A stretch of DNA of 64,000 nt from Acidimicrobiia bacterium (GCA_027494135.1 JAOSJK010000001.1:1467378-1531377), one strand, 5' to 3'. Shown: positions 42,815-52,326, counted from the first letter of the stretch. Notes: a model not told the origin generated them from the sequence alone. Numbers and translations: made by a program.

Positions 42815-43126
42815 ATGAAGTTGCAGCCGTTGGAAGACCGGATCGTCGTCCGGCCCGCAGAGGCCGAGGAGATGACCGTTAGCGGCCTCGTCATCCCCGA
42901 CTCCGCCAAGGAGAAGCCTCAGCAGGGGGAGGTTCTCGCCGTAGGCCCGGGACGTCGTTCCGAGCAGAGTGGCGAGATCATCAAGGTCGACATCGCAGCA
43001 GGCGACACGGTCGTCTACTCGAAGTACGGCGGAACCGAGATCAACATCGAGGGCGAGGACCTCCTCATCCTCAATGCACGCGACGTGCTGGCGAAGGTCG
43101 CCTCGGGCGGCAAGGGCAAGAAGTAG
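42815..43126 (+). CDS. groES: Co-chaperonin GroES
   Basis: GroES caps the GroEL folding chamber. 103 residues from ATG 42815, with the strong ribosome site gaggagg. It starts [20 protein letters not shown]; the mobile loop is in [20 protein letters not shown], and [20 protein letters not shown] follows. Upstream in-frame starts reach back into the CIRCE region and are rejected. No groEL follows: a terminator lies 31 bases after the stop, so groES is transcribed alone under HrcA control. Confidence 0.97.
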   Translation: MKLQPLEDRIVVRPAEAEEMTVSGLVIPDSAKEKPQQGEVLAVGPGRRSEQSGEIIKVDIAAGDTVVYSKYGGTEINIEGEDLLILNARDVLAKVASGGKGKK

Positions 43127-43156
43127 CGGCTCCCCTGGGGAGCAAGCTCAGGGTCT

Positions 43157-43200
43157 AGAAACGGGAGTGGCGGCGCCGAGGCGCCGCCACTCCCGTTTCT
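43157..43200 (+). terminator. Terminator after groES
   Basis: Bases 43157-43177 and 43180-43200 are perfect 21-base inverted arms (AGAAACGGGAGTGG... with its complement ending CCCGTTTCT). The AAAC/GTTT ends make it usable in both directions. The free energy must be very high. It closes the groES transcript and shields it from the reverse-strand acetyltransferase gene. Confidence 0.88.
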
Positions 43201-43249
43201 GTGTGCGGGATGCCCGATGGCTACCGGCGTTCAACCGGCGGTGACCTCG
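43201..43249 (+). repeat. Imperfect direct repeat, left copy
   Basis: Aligned without gaps to 45009-45057, the two copies match at roughly 42 of 49 positions; the last 26 bases (from CCGGCG to GACCTCG) differ by a single C/T. The right copy covers the stop codon and last codons of the reverse-strand acyl-CoA synthetase. Together they bracket the acetyltransferase/phosphotransferase pair. The rest of the 243-base gap after groES, up to 43369, holds nothing I recognise. Confidence 0.75.
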
Positions 43250-43369
43250 AACCCGCCGCTCTCGTCCCCGTAGCGCCGCTCGGTCTCGTTCCTCGGGGCA
43301 ACGGCGTCGGGGTTGGAGTGCCTATTCGCTCGTCGCGGCGGGCCTGATCGCTTGCGGTGTTCGTGGTGG

Positions 43370-43921
43370 TCAGGAATCGAGAGGTGAGCGATCGAGCACG
43401 TACAGCGCGGCCGTACCGGAGTCCGACGGATCGTCGGAGTCGAGCATCCCGGTCCAGGTGAGTAGGTAGCCTGCCTTCTCGAGCACCCGGCACGACGCGC
43501 GATTCGCGACCTGCGGTGTGACGACGATCTGGTCGACTTCCGGATAGCGAGCGAAGACCTCCGCGCTGAAGGCCGCGACGACGACCGAGCCGATTCCTCG
43601 GCCGACAAGATCGCGGACGCCGATCACGTAGTCGATACCGGCAGCGACCATGAAGGTGACGCCCGTGCACGCGAGCGAGAGCTCCCAGTCGGGGTGGTCG
43701 CTCATTCGGTACCGCTGGATCATCCCGATCTCGGTTCCGTCGCGCAGGACGATCAGCATCTCGGTGGGCTCGATACCGTTGATGCGCGGGAGATACTCGG
43801 ATTCGACGTTGTCCGCTGCCGACGGGTCCCTCCACCACCGTTGCACGTGCTCCTCGCGCAGCCACGCCGCTACCAGCGGGAGATCGCCTTCGGTCATGCC
43901 GCGGAACGAGATCTCGAACAC
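43370..43921 (-). CDS. GNAT acetyltransferase, aminoglycoside 6'-acetyltransferase-like
   Basis: About 183 residues from GTG 43921 (ggcgagg upstream); an in-frame ATG at 43897 is the alternative. The pattern GDLPLVAAWLREEHVQRWWR near the start, the glycine-rich acetyl-CoA loop GRGIGSVVVAAFSAEVFARY and the end NRASCRVLEKAGYLLT resemble the AAC(6')/Acetyltransf_8 branch of the GNAT superfamily. The substrate is not proved; siderophore or polyamine acetylation is also possible. It is divergent from the phosphotransferase gene with 171 bases between them. Confidence 0.8.
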   Translation of the reverse strand: MFEISFRGMTEGDLPLVAAWLREEHVQRWWRDPSAADNVESEYLPRINGIEPTEMLIVLRDGTEIGMIQRYRMSDHPDWELSLACTGVTFMVAAGIDYVIGVRDLVGRGIGSVVVAAFSAEVFARYPEVDQIVVTPQVANRASCRVLEKAGYLLTWTGMLDSDDPSDSGTAALYVLDRSPLDS

Positions 43922-44092
43922 GCACCGATCATGCCTCGCCGGACCAACGGACGTCACCGTCTCGCCCAACCGGCATTCGGGATTGTCTCGGGCACGCCGG
44001 CGACGAGAACGATCGACGGGTCGCCCCGGGCGGCGGAAACCGTTGGCGGGACGCCGCGGCATCGGACGAGACTCATCGCCGTGCCGGCGAAG

Positions 44093-44977
44093 ATGCACGA
44101 CGACGAGGTCGACATCGACGAGGGTCTCGTGCGCCGACTGCTCGACGCGCAGATGCCCGAGCTCGCCGACCAGCCGCTCGCCCTCGTCGAGCCTTGGGGC
44201 ACCGACAACGCGATCTGGCGTCTGGGTACGGATCTCGTCGTCAGATTGCCGCGCATCGCGTGGGCGCGAGGACAACCCGAGAGGGAAGCGAAGTGGCTTC
44301 CCCGGTTGGCGCCGTACCTCCCGATCGTGTTGCCCGAGCCGGTGGCCGTCGGTGATCCCGACTTCGGCTATCCGTTTCCATGGGCGGTGCATGGATGGAT
44401 ACCGGGCCGTGGCGCATCGCCGGACACCATCGGCGATCCTGTCACGTTCGCACTCGATCTCGCGGCGGCTGTTCGCAGCCTGCAGCGCGCCGGTGGACGG
44501 CGCGCCTGCGGCACTCAACCGCGCTCGGCCGGTTCAGGACTACGACGATTCCACCCGATCGGCAATCGAGCGAGCGGCCCATCTGATCAACGCCGAAGCA
44601 GCCGTCGAGGTCTGGGAGGAAGCCCTCGCCGCCCCAGTCCACGACGAGCCGCCGGTCTGGGTGCAGGGTGACCTCGAAGGCAACTGTCTCGTGAGTGGCG
44701 GACGTCTGCGAGCGATCGTCGATTGGGGCTCGGCATGCCGCGGGATCCGGCGGTTGACGTGCAGGTCGTGTGGTCGCCGCTGTTCACCGATGCATCTCGC
44801 CGGGTGTTCCTCGACGAGCTCGAGATAGATGACGCCACCTTGAGTCGCTCGCGAGGCGCGGCGATCCACCAGGCCTGCGCTGCCCTCCCGTACTACCTCC
44901 AGAGCTACCCGCTGATCGTCGAGCGCTCGCGGCACAAGCTGGCGGTCCTCGGCGTGGCCTCCCTAGACGGCTCCTAG
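44093..44977 (+). CDS. APH-family phosphotransferase (two apparent frameshifts)
   Basis: Aminoglycoside phosphotransferase-fold protein, about 295 residues after repair. The N-lobe has GTDNAIWRLGTDLVVRLPRI. A break at about 44480-44486 (two bases missing in a CGCGC tract) leads to APVDGAPAALNRARPVQDYD and the catalytic loop VWVQGDLEGNCLV with IVDWGSA; the HxD histidine is Gln here, while Asp and Asn remain. A second break at about 44735-44748 (one base missing) leads to DPAVDVQVVWSPLFTDASRR and IVERSRHKLAVLGVAS. ATG 44093 is chosen; GTG 44081 is possible. Whether it phosphorylates a drug is unknown. Confidence 0.8.
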
Positions 44978-45008
44978 CCGGCACCGAGGCGTTGCCCATC
45001 ATGCTGCT

Positions 45009-45057
45009 GCGTGGGGGATGCGGGATGTCTGCCGGCGTTCAATCGGCGGTGACCTCG
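45009..45057 (+). repeat. Imperfect direct repeat, right copy
   Basis: This is the partner of 43201-43249, at an offset of 1808 bases. It contains the complement of the acyl-CoA synthetase stop codon (45039-45041). In the left copy the same segment would read E-V-T-A-G-stop on the reverse strand, compared with E-V-T-A-D-stop here. Confidence 0.75.
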
Positions 45058-46661
45058 CCGCCGGCGGTCGCCTTCGCCCACTTGTAGTCGGCCTTGCCGT
45101 TCGGCCCGCGCAGGATCGTAGGGACGAACACCACCTTGCGGGGTCGCTTGTATCGCGCGAGGTGCTCGACGCTGCCCTCCAGGTCGGCGGCATCGGCCTC
45201 GTCACCATCGTGCAGGGCCACGACTGCGGTGACCGCCTCGCCGAAGCGGTCGTCGGGGACCCCGACGATGAGGCAGTCGGCGACGGCCGGGTGCTGCTTC
45301 ACCGCCTCCTCGACCTCCTCGGGGTAGATCTTCTCGCCGCCCGAGTTGATGCAGACCGACCCGCGACCGAGGAGGGTGACCGTCCCGTCGGTTGCGACCG
45401 TCGCGTAGTCGCCCGGGATCGACCATCGGCGCCCCGCGAGCACGCGGAATGTCGTCTCCGACTTCGAGGCGTCCTTGAAGTAGCCGGAGGGGATGTAGCC
45501 GCCCACCGCCAGCATCCCGATCTCGCCCGAGCCCGGCTCGACCTCGGTCCCGTCTTCGCGCAGGACCTTGGCGCTTGGGCCGATCGAGAAGCTCGCCGTC
45601 CGTGCGGCCGCGCCCGACGCGCTCATGGACGACGCGAACCCGACGCCCTCGCTCGAGCCGAGGGAGTCGACGCAGATCAGGTTCCCGCGGGCGCAGAGAC
45701 CTTCCTTGACCTCCGACGTCCACATGACGCCGCTGCTGATTATCAGCTGGACCGAGGACAGGTCGTATGGCCGCCCGTCAGACTCCGCCTCCTCGAGCGC
45801 TCGGAGCATCGGCTTGGCGAACGCATCGCCGACGATCGCCATCTGGGTGACGCGCTCTCGTTCGACCACCTTCCAGAGCTCGTGCGGGTCGAAGTGGCGC
45901 GACGGCAGTGTCACGATCGTGCCGCCACAGAACATCGCCTGGAACGACGTGAATGCACCGGTGCCGTGCATCAGTGGAGACGCAGGGAGGTGGACGATGC
46001 TGCGACCTCCCTCGATGATCGTCGCGGCGATCTCGCCCGCCCCTTCGGAATGCTCCGGCATCGTGCCGCCGAGGAGCGGATAGCCGCCCTCACCGAGCAC
46101 TCCGAAGAGGTCTTCGTGGCGCCACATCACGGCCTTCGGCATCCCCGTCGTGCCACCGGTGTAGAGGAAGTAGAGGTCGTCACCGGAGCGCTGCACCCTC
46201 TCCATCGGCTCGGCCGCGGCGATCAGCTCCTCGTAGCGGACGGCCTGATCCAGGTGGGGAGAGCCGTCGTCGACCTGCACCAGGAGCTTCAGGCGCGGGG
46301 CGCGGTCGACGACCTTTGCGACCTGGTCGGCGAGGCTGCCGTGGAAGAAGAGCGCCTCGGCGTCGGAGTTGTCGAGCAGGTAGGCGAGCTCGTCCTCCAG
46401 GTAGCGGTAGTTGACGTTGACCGGTACGGCCCGCAGCTTGAAGGCCCCGTAGAGGATCTCCAGGTACTCGTTCCCGTTGTACAGGTACTGGGCCACCTTC
46501 GAGTCGGGCCCGAGACCGGCGGCGCGCAGCGCCCCCGCGACTCGAGCGGCGCGTGAATCGAGCTCCTGCCATGTGCGTCGGGTCGCCCCGTGGGCGAGGA
46601 CGGTGTGCTCGGGAAGAGCATCGCTCACCGACTCCCACACCGTCGCGAGGTTCCAGTCCAC
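45039..46661 (-). CDS. Acyl-CoA synthetase (AMP-forming)
   Basis: 540 residues; activates a fatty or steroid acid with ATP and CoA. GTG 46661 with a perfect aggagg site upstream is the start. Motifs of the adenylating superfamily: FLYTGGTTGMPKAVMW (P-loop), SPLMHGTGAFTSF, LGSSEGVGF, GDYATVATDGTVTLLGRGSV and GEKIYPEEVEEAVKQHP, with the C-terminal Lys in RGPNGKADYKWAK. It resembles actinobacterial FadD enzymes such as FadD19/FadD3 used for steroids and long-chain acids, but the substrate cannot be told. The frame is intact. It faces away from the Nudix gene. Confidence 0.92.
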   Translation of the reverse strand: MDWNLATVWESVSDALPEHTVLAHGATRRTWQELDSRAARVAGALRAAGLGPDSKVAQYLYNGNEYLEILYGAFKLRAVPVNVNYRYLEDELAYLLDNSDAEALFFHGSLADQVAKVVDRAPRLKLLVQVDDGSPHLDQAVRYEELIAAAEPMERVQRSGDDLYFLYTGGTTGMPKAVMWRHEDLFGVLGEGGYPLLGGTMPEHSEGAGEIAATIIEGGRSIVHLPASPLMHGTGAFTSFQAMFCGGTIVTLPSRHFDPHELWKVVERERVTQMAIVGDAFAKPMLRALEEAESDGRPYDLSSVQLIISSGVMWTSEVKEGLCARGNLICVDSLGSSEGVGFASSMSASGAAARTASFSIGPSAKVLREDGTEVEPGSGEIGMLAVGGYIPSGYFKDASKSETTFRVLAGRRWSIPGDYATVATDGTVTLLGRGSVCINSGGEKIYPEEVEEAVKQHPAVADCLIVGVPDDRFGEAVTAVVALHDGDEADAADLEGSVEHLARYKRPRKVVFVPTILRGPNGKADYKWAKATAGGEVTAD

Positions 46662-46770
46662 GTAGCTCCTCCTCGGGTCACCGCCAACGGGGATCGCAGG
46701 GGGCGAGTATTGCCCGACGAGGCGTGGCGGCGCATGTGGTCGAGCGGCGGGACGCCGGTAGATTTGGGCC

Positions 46771-47460
46771 ATGGCGGAGCGGGGCGGCGACCAGCGGATC
46801 CCCCGGCCGGCCTCGTCGCGACCCGGCGGGCCGGCGCCCTGGGCCCACCTCGGATCGCCGTCGCGGCGCGTCACGCTCGCCGACGTCCGGGCCCGGCTGG
46901 TCGAGATCCCGGGTTCGCGTCCGGAGGATGCCTTCGGCGCGGCGGCGATCGCGGGTGCGCGCCCGGCGGCTGTGCTCGTGCCGCTCTTCGAGGAGGGCGG
47001 CGAGAGCGCGTGATCCTCACCAAGCGGCCGGAGACCATGCCGTCTCACCGCGGTGAGATCGCTTTCCCCGGTGGGAGGTTCGAACCGTCGGCCGACGCGG
47101 GTCTTCGCGAGACCGCGCTGCGCGAGGCCCGGGAGGAGATCGGTCTCGATCCGACACTCGTGGAGATCGTCGCGGACCTCGACGTCATCGGCACGGTGGG
47201 ATCGGGGTTCGTGATCAGCCCGTTCGTGGGGTTTCTCCAGGGGCGCCCCTCCCTCACTCCCCCATCCGACCGAGGTGGTAAAGGTCTTCGACGTGGCTCT
47301 GTCCGAGCTGATGCACGACGATGCGTTCAGGGAGGAGAGATGGGACATGTGGGCCGACGACGTCCCCGTTCACTTCTACGAGCAGCCGGGAGAGACCGTG
47401 TGGGGCGCAACGGCCCGGATACTCACGGCGTTCCTCGCTCACGTGGTCGAGGGACGCTAG
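46771..47460 (+). CDS. Nudix hydrolase, CoA pyrophosphatase-like (two apparent frameshifts)
   Basis: About 230 residues after repair. The N-terminal part reads to ARPAAVLVPLFEEGGESA; one base missing at about 47005-47012 restores VILTKRPETMPSHRGEIAFP. The Nudix box is GGRFEPSADAGLRETALREA followed by REEIGLDP. A surplus C in CCCCC at 47258-47262 separates GRPSLTP from TEVVKVFDVALSELM. The H.GEIAFPGG pattern before the box is that of the NudL/YeaB group, which hydrolyses CoA derivatives and would fit the neighbouring acyl-CoA synthetase. It is convergent with the MFS gene. Confidence 0.85.
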
Positions 47461-47475
47461 ACCGCAGCGCGACCC

Positions 47476-48767
47476 CTACGGCGACGCGAGGGTAGAGATC
47501 GGCGCGTTCTGCGATCGTGCCGCGGCGACCGAGTCGTTGTCTACGAGCAGCACCAGGGCGAGCGCCAGCACGGCGGTGACGACGGCGGCGACCCAGAACG
47601 GAGCCGCGAGGCCGTAGCCCTCGGCGATCACGCCGCCGAGCAGCGCGCCGAACGGCATCCCGCCGAACGCGAGCAATCGGTAGACGCTGTTGACCCTCCC
47701 CAGCAGGTGGTCGGGGACTATCGCCTGGCGCAGGGTCACCGTCGTCACGTTCCAGGTGACGGCGACCCACCCGGCGACGGCGGAGGCGACGACGACCACC
47801 GCTGGCGAGCGCGTAGCAGGCAGCGCAGCCGTGGCCGCAGCCGACGTGAGCATGACGAGGCGGAGCGTCGATCCCTCTCCGATCGAGCGCAGAGGCGGTC
47901 GGATGTGATGCCACCGAGCAGGCCTCCGACGGCCATGCTCGAGAGTACGAGCCCGAACCCGGCCTCACTGAGACCGAGTCGCCGTGTGCAGAACAGCACC
48001 ATGATGCCGACCATCATGTACTCGAGGAGGTTCCAGACTCCGAGTACGACGGCGATGACGCGCAGGAGGGGGTTGCGGAAGAGGTACGAGAGCCCCTCGG
48101 CGATGTCGGCGCGCAGGCTCCGTCTCGGAGGAGGTGTCGTGGACTCCATAGGTAGGGACGGGGCAGCGCGGATCCGCCACACGAGCAACGCCGCCAGGGC
48201 GAAGGAGGCGGCCTCCACGGCGAACGGCGCCGCTGCGGCCGCTGCGAAGAGGAGCCCACCGAACGGTGGGCCGACGAGATGGTTGGCCACGACCTCGCCG
48301 CTCTGGAGTCTCCCGTTCGCGGTGGCGAGGTTCTCAGGAGCGACGATCGAGGGCATCAGCGAGAGGGCAGCGGTGTCGAAGAGCGTCTCGGAGACGCCGA
48401 GGGCGAAGAAGACCACGTAGAGGATCGGCAGGCCGATCCAGTCGGTCGCGACGAGAAGGGTCAGGCCGCAGAAGGCGACTGCGCGGAACGTGTCCACGGC
48501 CACCATGACCCGCCGGCGGTCCAGGCGGTCGACCACTGCGCCGGAGAGCAGGGCGAAGAGAAGCCATGGCAGGGTCTGGGCCGCCGCCAGCCCCGAGACG
48601 AGACGGGCATCGGTGGTCAAGGTGGCAGCGAGGCTCGGAGCGGCGGTGAGCATGACCCCGTCGCCCAGGTTCGAGATGGTCCCCGCGGCGAAGAGCCGCC
48701 GGTAGTCGGATCCGAGGCGGCGCGTCCCCACGCCCCATGCTCCCTCACCGGGTACGCCGCGCGCCAT
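47476..48767 (-). CDS. MFS transporter (one apparent frameshift)
   Basis: About 430 residues with around twelve hydrophobic helices, of the MFS_3/DHA3 exporter type. It starts MARGVPGEGAWGVGTRRLGS at ATG 48767; FAAGTISNLGDGVMLTAAPS begins helix 1 and VDRLDRRRVMVAVDTFRAVA is the typical loop 2-3 motif. One base missing at about 47886-47896 (LC to RSIGEGSTLRLVMLTSAAAT) splits the frame. The C-terminal part (VPDHLLGRVNSVYRLLAFGG) is a family hallmark. The substrate is unknown; drug or siderophore export is typical. Confidence 0.87.
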
Positions 48768-48855
48768 GTACGGGCACCCCCGCTTCGCGTACGGCCCTGA
48801 GGTCCCCCGCCGCGACCGCCGGCCCGCGGTCCTGAGCCCCGCCTGTGGGCCCCGT

Positions 48856-48884
48856 CCCGCCGGCGCTTCGGCGGGCGGTATCCT
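48856..48884 (+). promoter_or_regulatory. Palindrome and -10 box before guaB3
   Basis: CCCGCCG at 48856-48862 pairs with CGGCGGG at 48869-48875, directly before TATCCT at 48879-48884, a good -10 box placed 27 bases before the guaB3 GTG. The palindrome occupies the usual spacer/-35 area, so it may be an operator. No clear -35 is seen. Inferred only. Confidence 0.4.
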
Positions 48885-48911
48885 CCGAGGTTCCAGACGT
48901 GCGAGCCAGGA

Positions 48912-50105
48912 GTGGTGCCCGTGGAGGTCGAGATCGGGATCGGCAAGTCGGGTCGTCGGGCGTATGGCTTCGACGACATCGCGATCGTGCCGAGCCGCCG
49001 CACTCGCGACCCCGAAGATGTCGACATCTCCTGGGAGATCGACGCCTTCAAGCTCGAGCTGCCGATGATGGCCGCCGCGATGGACGGCGTCGTATCCCCG
49101 CCGATAGCAGTGGAGGTCGGGCGCCTCGGCGGCCTCGCGTGCCTCAACCTCGAGGGGCTGTGGACCCGCTACGACGACACCGAGACGATATTCGAGGAGA
49201 TCGGCTCGCTCTCGCCGGAGAAGGCGACCCGGAGGATGCAGGAGCTGTACCAGGAGCCGGTCAAGCAGGAGCTGATCGGACGGCGCATACGCGAGATCAA
49301 GGACGGCGGCGTCATCGCGTGTGCGTCGCTCACTCCCCAGCACGTCGAGGAGTACGCGAGCGCAGTCGTCGAGGCCGACCTCGACATCCTGGTGGTCCAG
49401 GGGACGGTCGTCTCGGCCGAGCACGTCTCGAAGTCACCCGACCGGCAACCGCTGAACCTGAAGAAGTTCATCCGTGAGTTCGACCTCCCGGTGATCGTCG
49501 GTGGGTGCGCGTCCTACTCGACGGCGCTGCACCTGATGCGGACGGGCGCCGTCGGAGTGCTCGTCGGCGTCGGACCGGGGCAGGCATGCACTAGCCGGGG
49601 CGTACTCGGCATCGGGGTGCCGCAGGCGACGGCAATCGCCGACGCGGCGGGCGCGCGGATTCGTCACCTCGACGAGACCGGTGTGTATGTGCACGTCATC
49701 GCCGACGGCGGGATGAGGACCGGCGGCGACGTCGCCAAGGCGATCGCATGCGGTGCCGACGCCGTAATGATCGGCTCGCCGCTAGCGGGCGCCTACGAGG
49801 CGCCCGGGCGCGGGTACCACTGGGGAATGGCCACGTTCCACCCTTCGCTTCCGCGAGGCGCCCGTGTCAACGTCGGGCAGAAGGGGACCCTGGCCGAGAT
49901 CCTCGTCGGGCCGGCGCACGAGAACGACGGCACGCTCAACCTCTTCGGCGCTCTGCGCACCTCGATGGCGACCACCGGCTACGAGACGGTCAAGGAGTTC
50001 CAGAAGGCCGAGGTCATGGTGGCGCCCGCGCTTCAGACCGAGGGCAAGACGCTGCAGCGCGCAGGGCATCGGTATGGGCCGGTAGGGACCGGCGGTGACC
50101 GGTGA
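48912..50105 (+). CDS. guaB3: GuaB3-type IMP dehydrogenase family protein
   Basis: 397 residues from GTG 48912 (gccaggag upstream). It begins [20 protein letters not shown], the start of the actinobacterial GuaB3 branch. The barrel carries [13 protein letters not shown] and the catalytic-loop cysteine in [20 protein letters not shown], then [20 protein letters not shown]. It has no inserted CBS pair, unlike normal GuaB. GuaB3 enzymes are less well characterised than GuaB2. The gene overlaps guaA by 11 bases, linking it to GMP synthesis. The frame is intact. Confidence 0.92.
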   Translation: MVPVEVEIGIGKSGRRAYGFDDIAIVPSRRTRDPEDVDISWEIDAFKLELPMMAAAMDGVVSPPIAVEVGRLGGLACLNLEGLWTRYDDTETIFEEIGSLSPEKATRRMQELYQEPVKQELIGRRIREIKDGGVIACASLTPQHVEEYASAVVEADLDILVVQGTVVSAEHVSKSPDRQPLNLKKFIREFDLPVIVGGCASYSTALHLMRTGAVGVLVGVGPGQACTSRGVLGIGVPQATAIADAAGARIRHLDETGVYVHVIADGGMRTGGDVAKAIACGADAVMIGSPLAGAYEAPGRGYHWGMATFHPSLPRGARVNVGQKGTLAEILVGPAHENDGTLNLFGALRTSMATTGYETVKEFQKAEVMVAPALQTEGKTLQRAGHRYGPVGTGGDR

Positions 50106-51631
50106 CCCGGATCTCGTCCTGGTAGTCGACTTCGGCGCGCAGTACGCACAGCTGATCGCGCGGCGGGTGCGCGAGGCGCACGTGTACTCCGAGATCGTCC
50201 CCAGGTCGATGCCGGTTGCAGAGATGATCGCGAGGCGTCCGAAGGCGATCATCTTCTCCGGCGGGCCGGCGTCGGTGCACGCCGAAGGGGCACCCTCGAT
50301 CGACCCTGCGATTTACCGGTCTGGCGTGCCGCTCCTCGGCCTCTGCTATGGAGCGCAGCTGATCTCACGCGACCTCGGCGGCGAGGTGGAGAGGACGGGG
50401 CGCGGCGAGTACGGGCGCACGGCACTGAAGGTCGGCGAGCCGGCCGTGCTCTTTCGCGACACGCCCACGGAGCTCAACGTCTGGATGAGCCACTTCGACA
50501 CGATCAAGCAGGCACCGTCGGGCGCGACCGTCTTTGCATCCACACCGGACACGCCCGCCGCCGCGTTCGGCGACCGCGAGCGAGCGATCTACGGGGTGCA
50601 GTTCCATCCCGAGGTCGCTCACACCGAGCACGGCCAGGACGTGCTCAAGGCCTTCCTGACCGATGTCGCGGGTTGCCGCCCCACGTGGACGAAGGTCTCG
50701 ATCATCGAACACGCCGTGGAGGAGATCAGAGCGCAGACACGTGGCGAGCGGGTCATCTGCGGTCTCTCCGGTGGAGTCGACTCGGCCGTCGCGGCGGCAC
50801 TGGTGCACAAGGCGATAGGCGACCGGCTCACCTGCGTCTTCGTGGATACGGGGCTGTTGCGTCTCGGCGAGGCGGAGCAGGTCGAGGACACGTTCCGCAG
50901 GCAGTTCGAGATCGACCTGGTTCACGTGAAGGCGGCCGATCGGTTCGTCGCCGCCCTCGACGACGTGCTCGACCCCGAGCGGAAGCGCAAGATCATCGGT
51001 GAGACCTTCATCCGTGTCTTCGAGGAGACGGCCCGCGACTTCGACGACGCCCGCTTCCTCGTCCAAGGGACGCTCTACCCCGACATCGTCGAGTCGGGGG
51101 GAGGCGACAACGCGAACATCAAGTCGCATCACAACGTCGGCGGCCTCCCCGACGACATGAACTTCGAGCTCGTCGAACCGCTGCGGAACCTCTTCAAGGA
51201 CGAGGTGCGCGATCGGCGAGGAGCTGGGGCTCCCGGAGGAGGTCGTCTGGCGCCAGCCGTTCCCGGGGCCCGGACTCGCGGTGCGGATCATCGGCACGAT
51301 CACGGCCGAGCGGATCGAGGTGCTACGACGCGCCGACGCGGTCGTGATCGAGGAGATCAAGCGCGCAGGGCTGTACCGGGAGATCTGGCAGTCGTTCGCC
51401 GTGCTCCCCGCGGTGCGCACCGTGGGCGTCATGGGTGACGAGCGCACCTACGCCTACCCGATCGTGATCCGGGCAGTGACCTCCGACGACGCCATGACCG
51501 CCGACTGGGCGCGCATCCCCTACGACGTGTTGGAGCGGATCGCGTCGAGGATCATCAACGAGGTCCCCGGCGTCAACCGAGTCGCCTACGACGTCACCAG
51601 CAAGCCCCCCGGGACGATCGAGTGGGAGTGA
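50095..51631 (+). CDS. guaA: GMP synthase, glutamine-hydrolysing (one apparent frameshift)
   Basis: Converts XMP to GMP. The class I amidotransferase domain has [28 protein letters not shown] (nucleophile Cys) and [14 protein letters not shown]. The ATP-pyrophosphatase domain has [20 protein letters not shown]. The frame ends after NLFKDEVR and resumes with [20 protein letters not shown]. Two bases missing in the GCGC tract at about 51209-51214 (gtg cgc gat) restore VRAIGEELG. The end, [18 protein letters not shown], is the universal C-terminus. Repaired length is about 512 residues. Confidence 0.95.
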
Positions 51632-51656
51632 GGCGGACCTCCGAACGCCCCATTCG

Positions 51657-51701
51657 TGTTTGGACCAATCTGGTCGCCATGGCTCGGCTGACGTCCAAAC
51701 A
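51657..51701. repeat. Inverted repeat between guaA and dtd
   Basis: TGTTTGGAC at 51657-51665 pairs with GTCCAAACA at 51693-51701 around 27 bases. A smaller palindrome (GACC...GGTC, 51663-51675) lies inside. It sits in the 124-base gap after guaA and could end the guaA transcript or be a protein-binding site. The flanks lack a T run. Confidence 0.45.
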
Positions 51702-51743
51702 GGGTGGTGGGGGTCGAGGCGTCGTGCGCTGACCGTGCCGGCG

Positions 51744-51749
51744 TAGGGT
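51744..51749 (+). promoter_or_regulatory. Candidate -10 box for a leaderless dtd transcript
   Basis: TAGGGT at 51744-51749 ends 6 bases before the dtd GTG at 51756, so transcription would start at the start codon itself. There is no ribosome-binding site before dtd. Leaderless mRNAs of this kind are well known in actinobacteria. The -35 region is not recognisable. Confidence 0.4.
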
Positions 51750-51755
51750 GCGGTC

Positions 51756-52205
51756 GTGCGGGCACTGGTGCAACGGGTCACCGAGGCGGGTGTCATCGTC
51801 GACGGCGAGCGGGTCGGTGCGATCGGGCCGGGTCTCTGCGTCCTTGTCGGTGTCACCCATTCCGACACCCCGGCCGTCGCTGCGAGGCTCGCGACGAAGG
51901 TCTGGAACCTGCGCGTCTTCGACGATGAATCCGGGGCGATGAACCTCTCGCTGGCCGACACCGGGGGTTCCGCTCTCGTGGTCTCCCAGTTCACGCTCTA
52001 CGGCGACACGCGCCGGGGGCGCCGGCCAGGTTGGTCTGCGGCGGCGCCGCCGGACGTGGCCGAGGGGCTGATCGCCGAGTTCGTCGACGCGCTCAGGGTG
52101 GCGGGATGCGAGGTCGCGACGGGGAGGTTCCGAGCCGAGATGCTCGTCTCGCTGGTCAACGACGGCCCGGTGACGCTGCTCCTGGAGTCCGACGCGACCG
52201 ATTGA
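51756..52205 (+). CDS. dtd: D-aminoacyl-tRNA deacylase
   Basis: Dtd frees tRNA from wrongly attached D-amino acids. 149 residues from GTG 51756, start [20 protein letters not shown]. The active-site motifs [17 protein letters not shown] and [15 protein letters not shown] are complete; the cis Gly-Pro of NDGPVT gives the chiral selectivity known for the family. Length is normal and the frame intact. Probably leaderless. Confidence 0.95.
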   Translation: MRALVQRVTEAGVIVDGERVGAIGPGLCVLVGVTHSDTPAVAARLATKVWNLRVFDDESGAMNLSLADTGGSALVVSQFTLYGDTRRGRRPGWSAAAPPDVAEGLIAEFVDALRVAGCEVATGRFRAEMLVSLVNDGPVTLLLESDATD

Positions 52206-52326
52206 CCTGCTTGTCGCGCAACCCGCGAGACGGCCCGAGATCGCCCGAGACGGCGCGAAACGGAGCCGGGAAGGGCACCGAACACCTGTCCGGGGCAAGG
52301 CGTGTGGCCGGTAGGATGGCGGGTCC

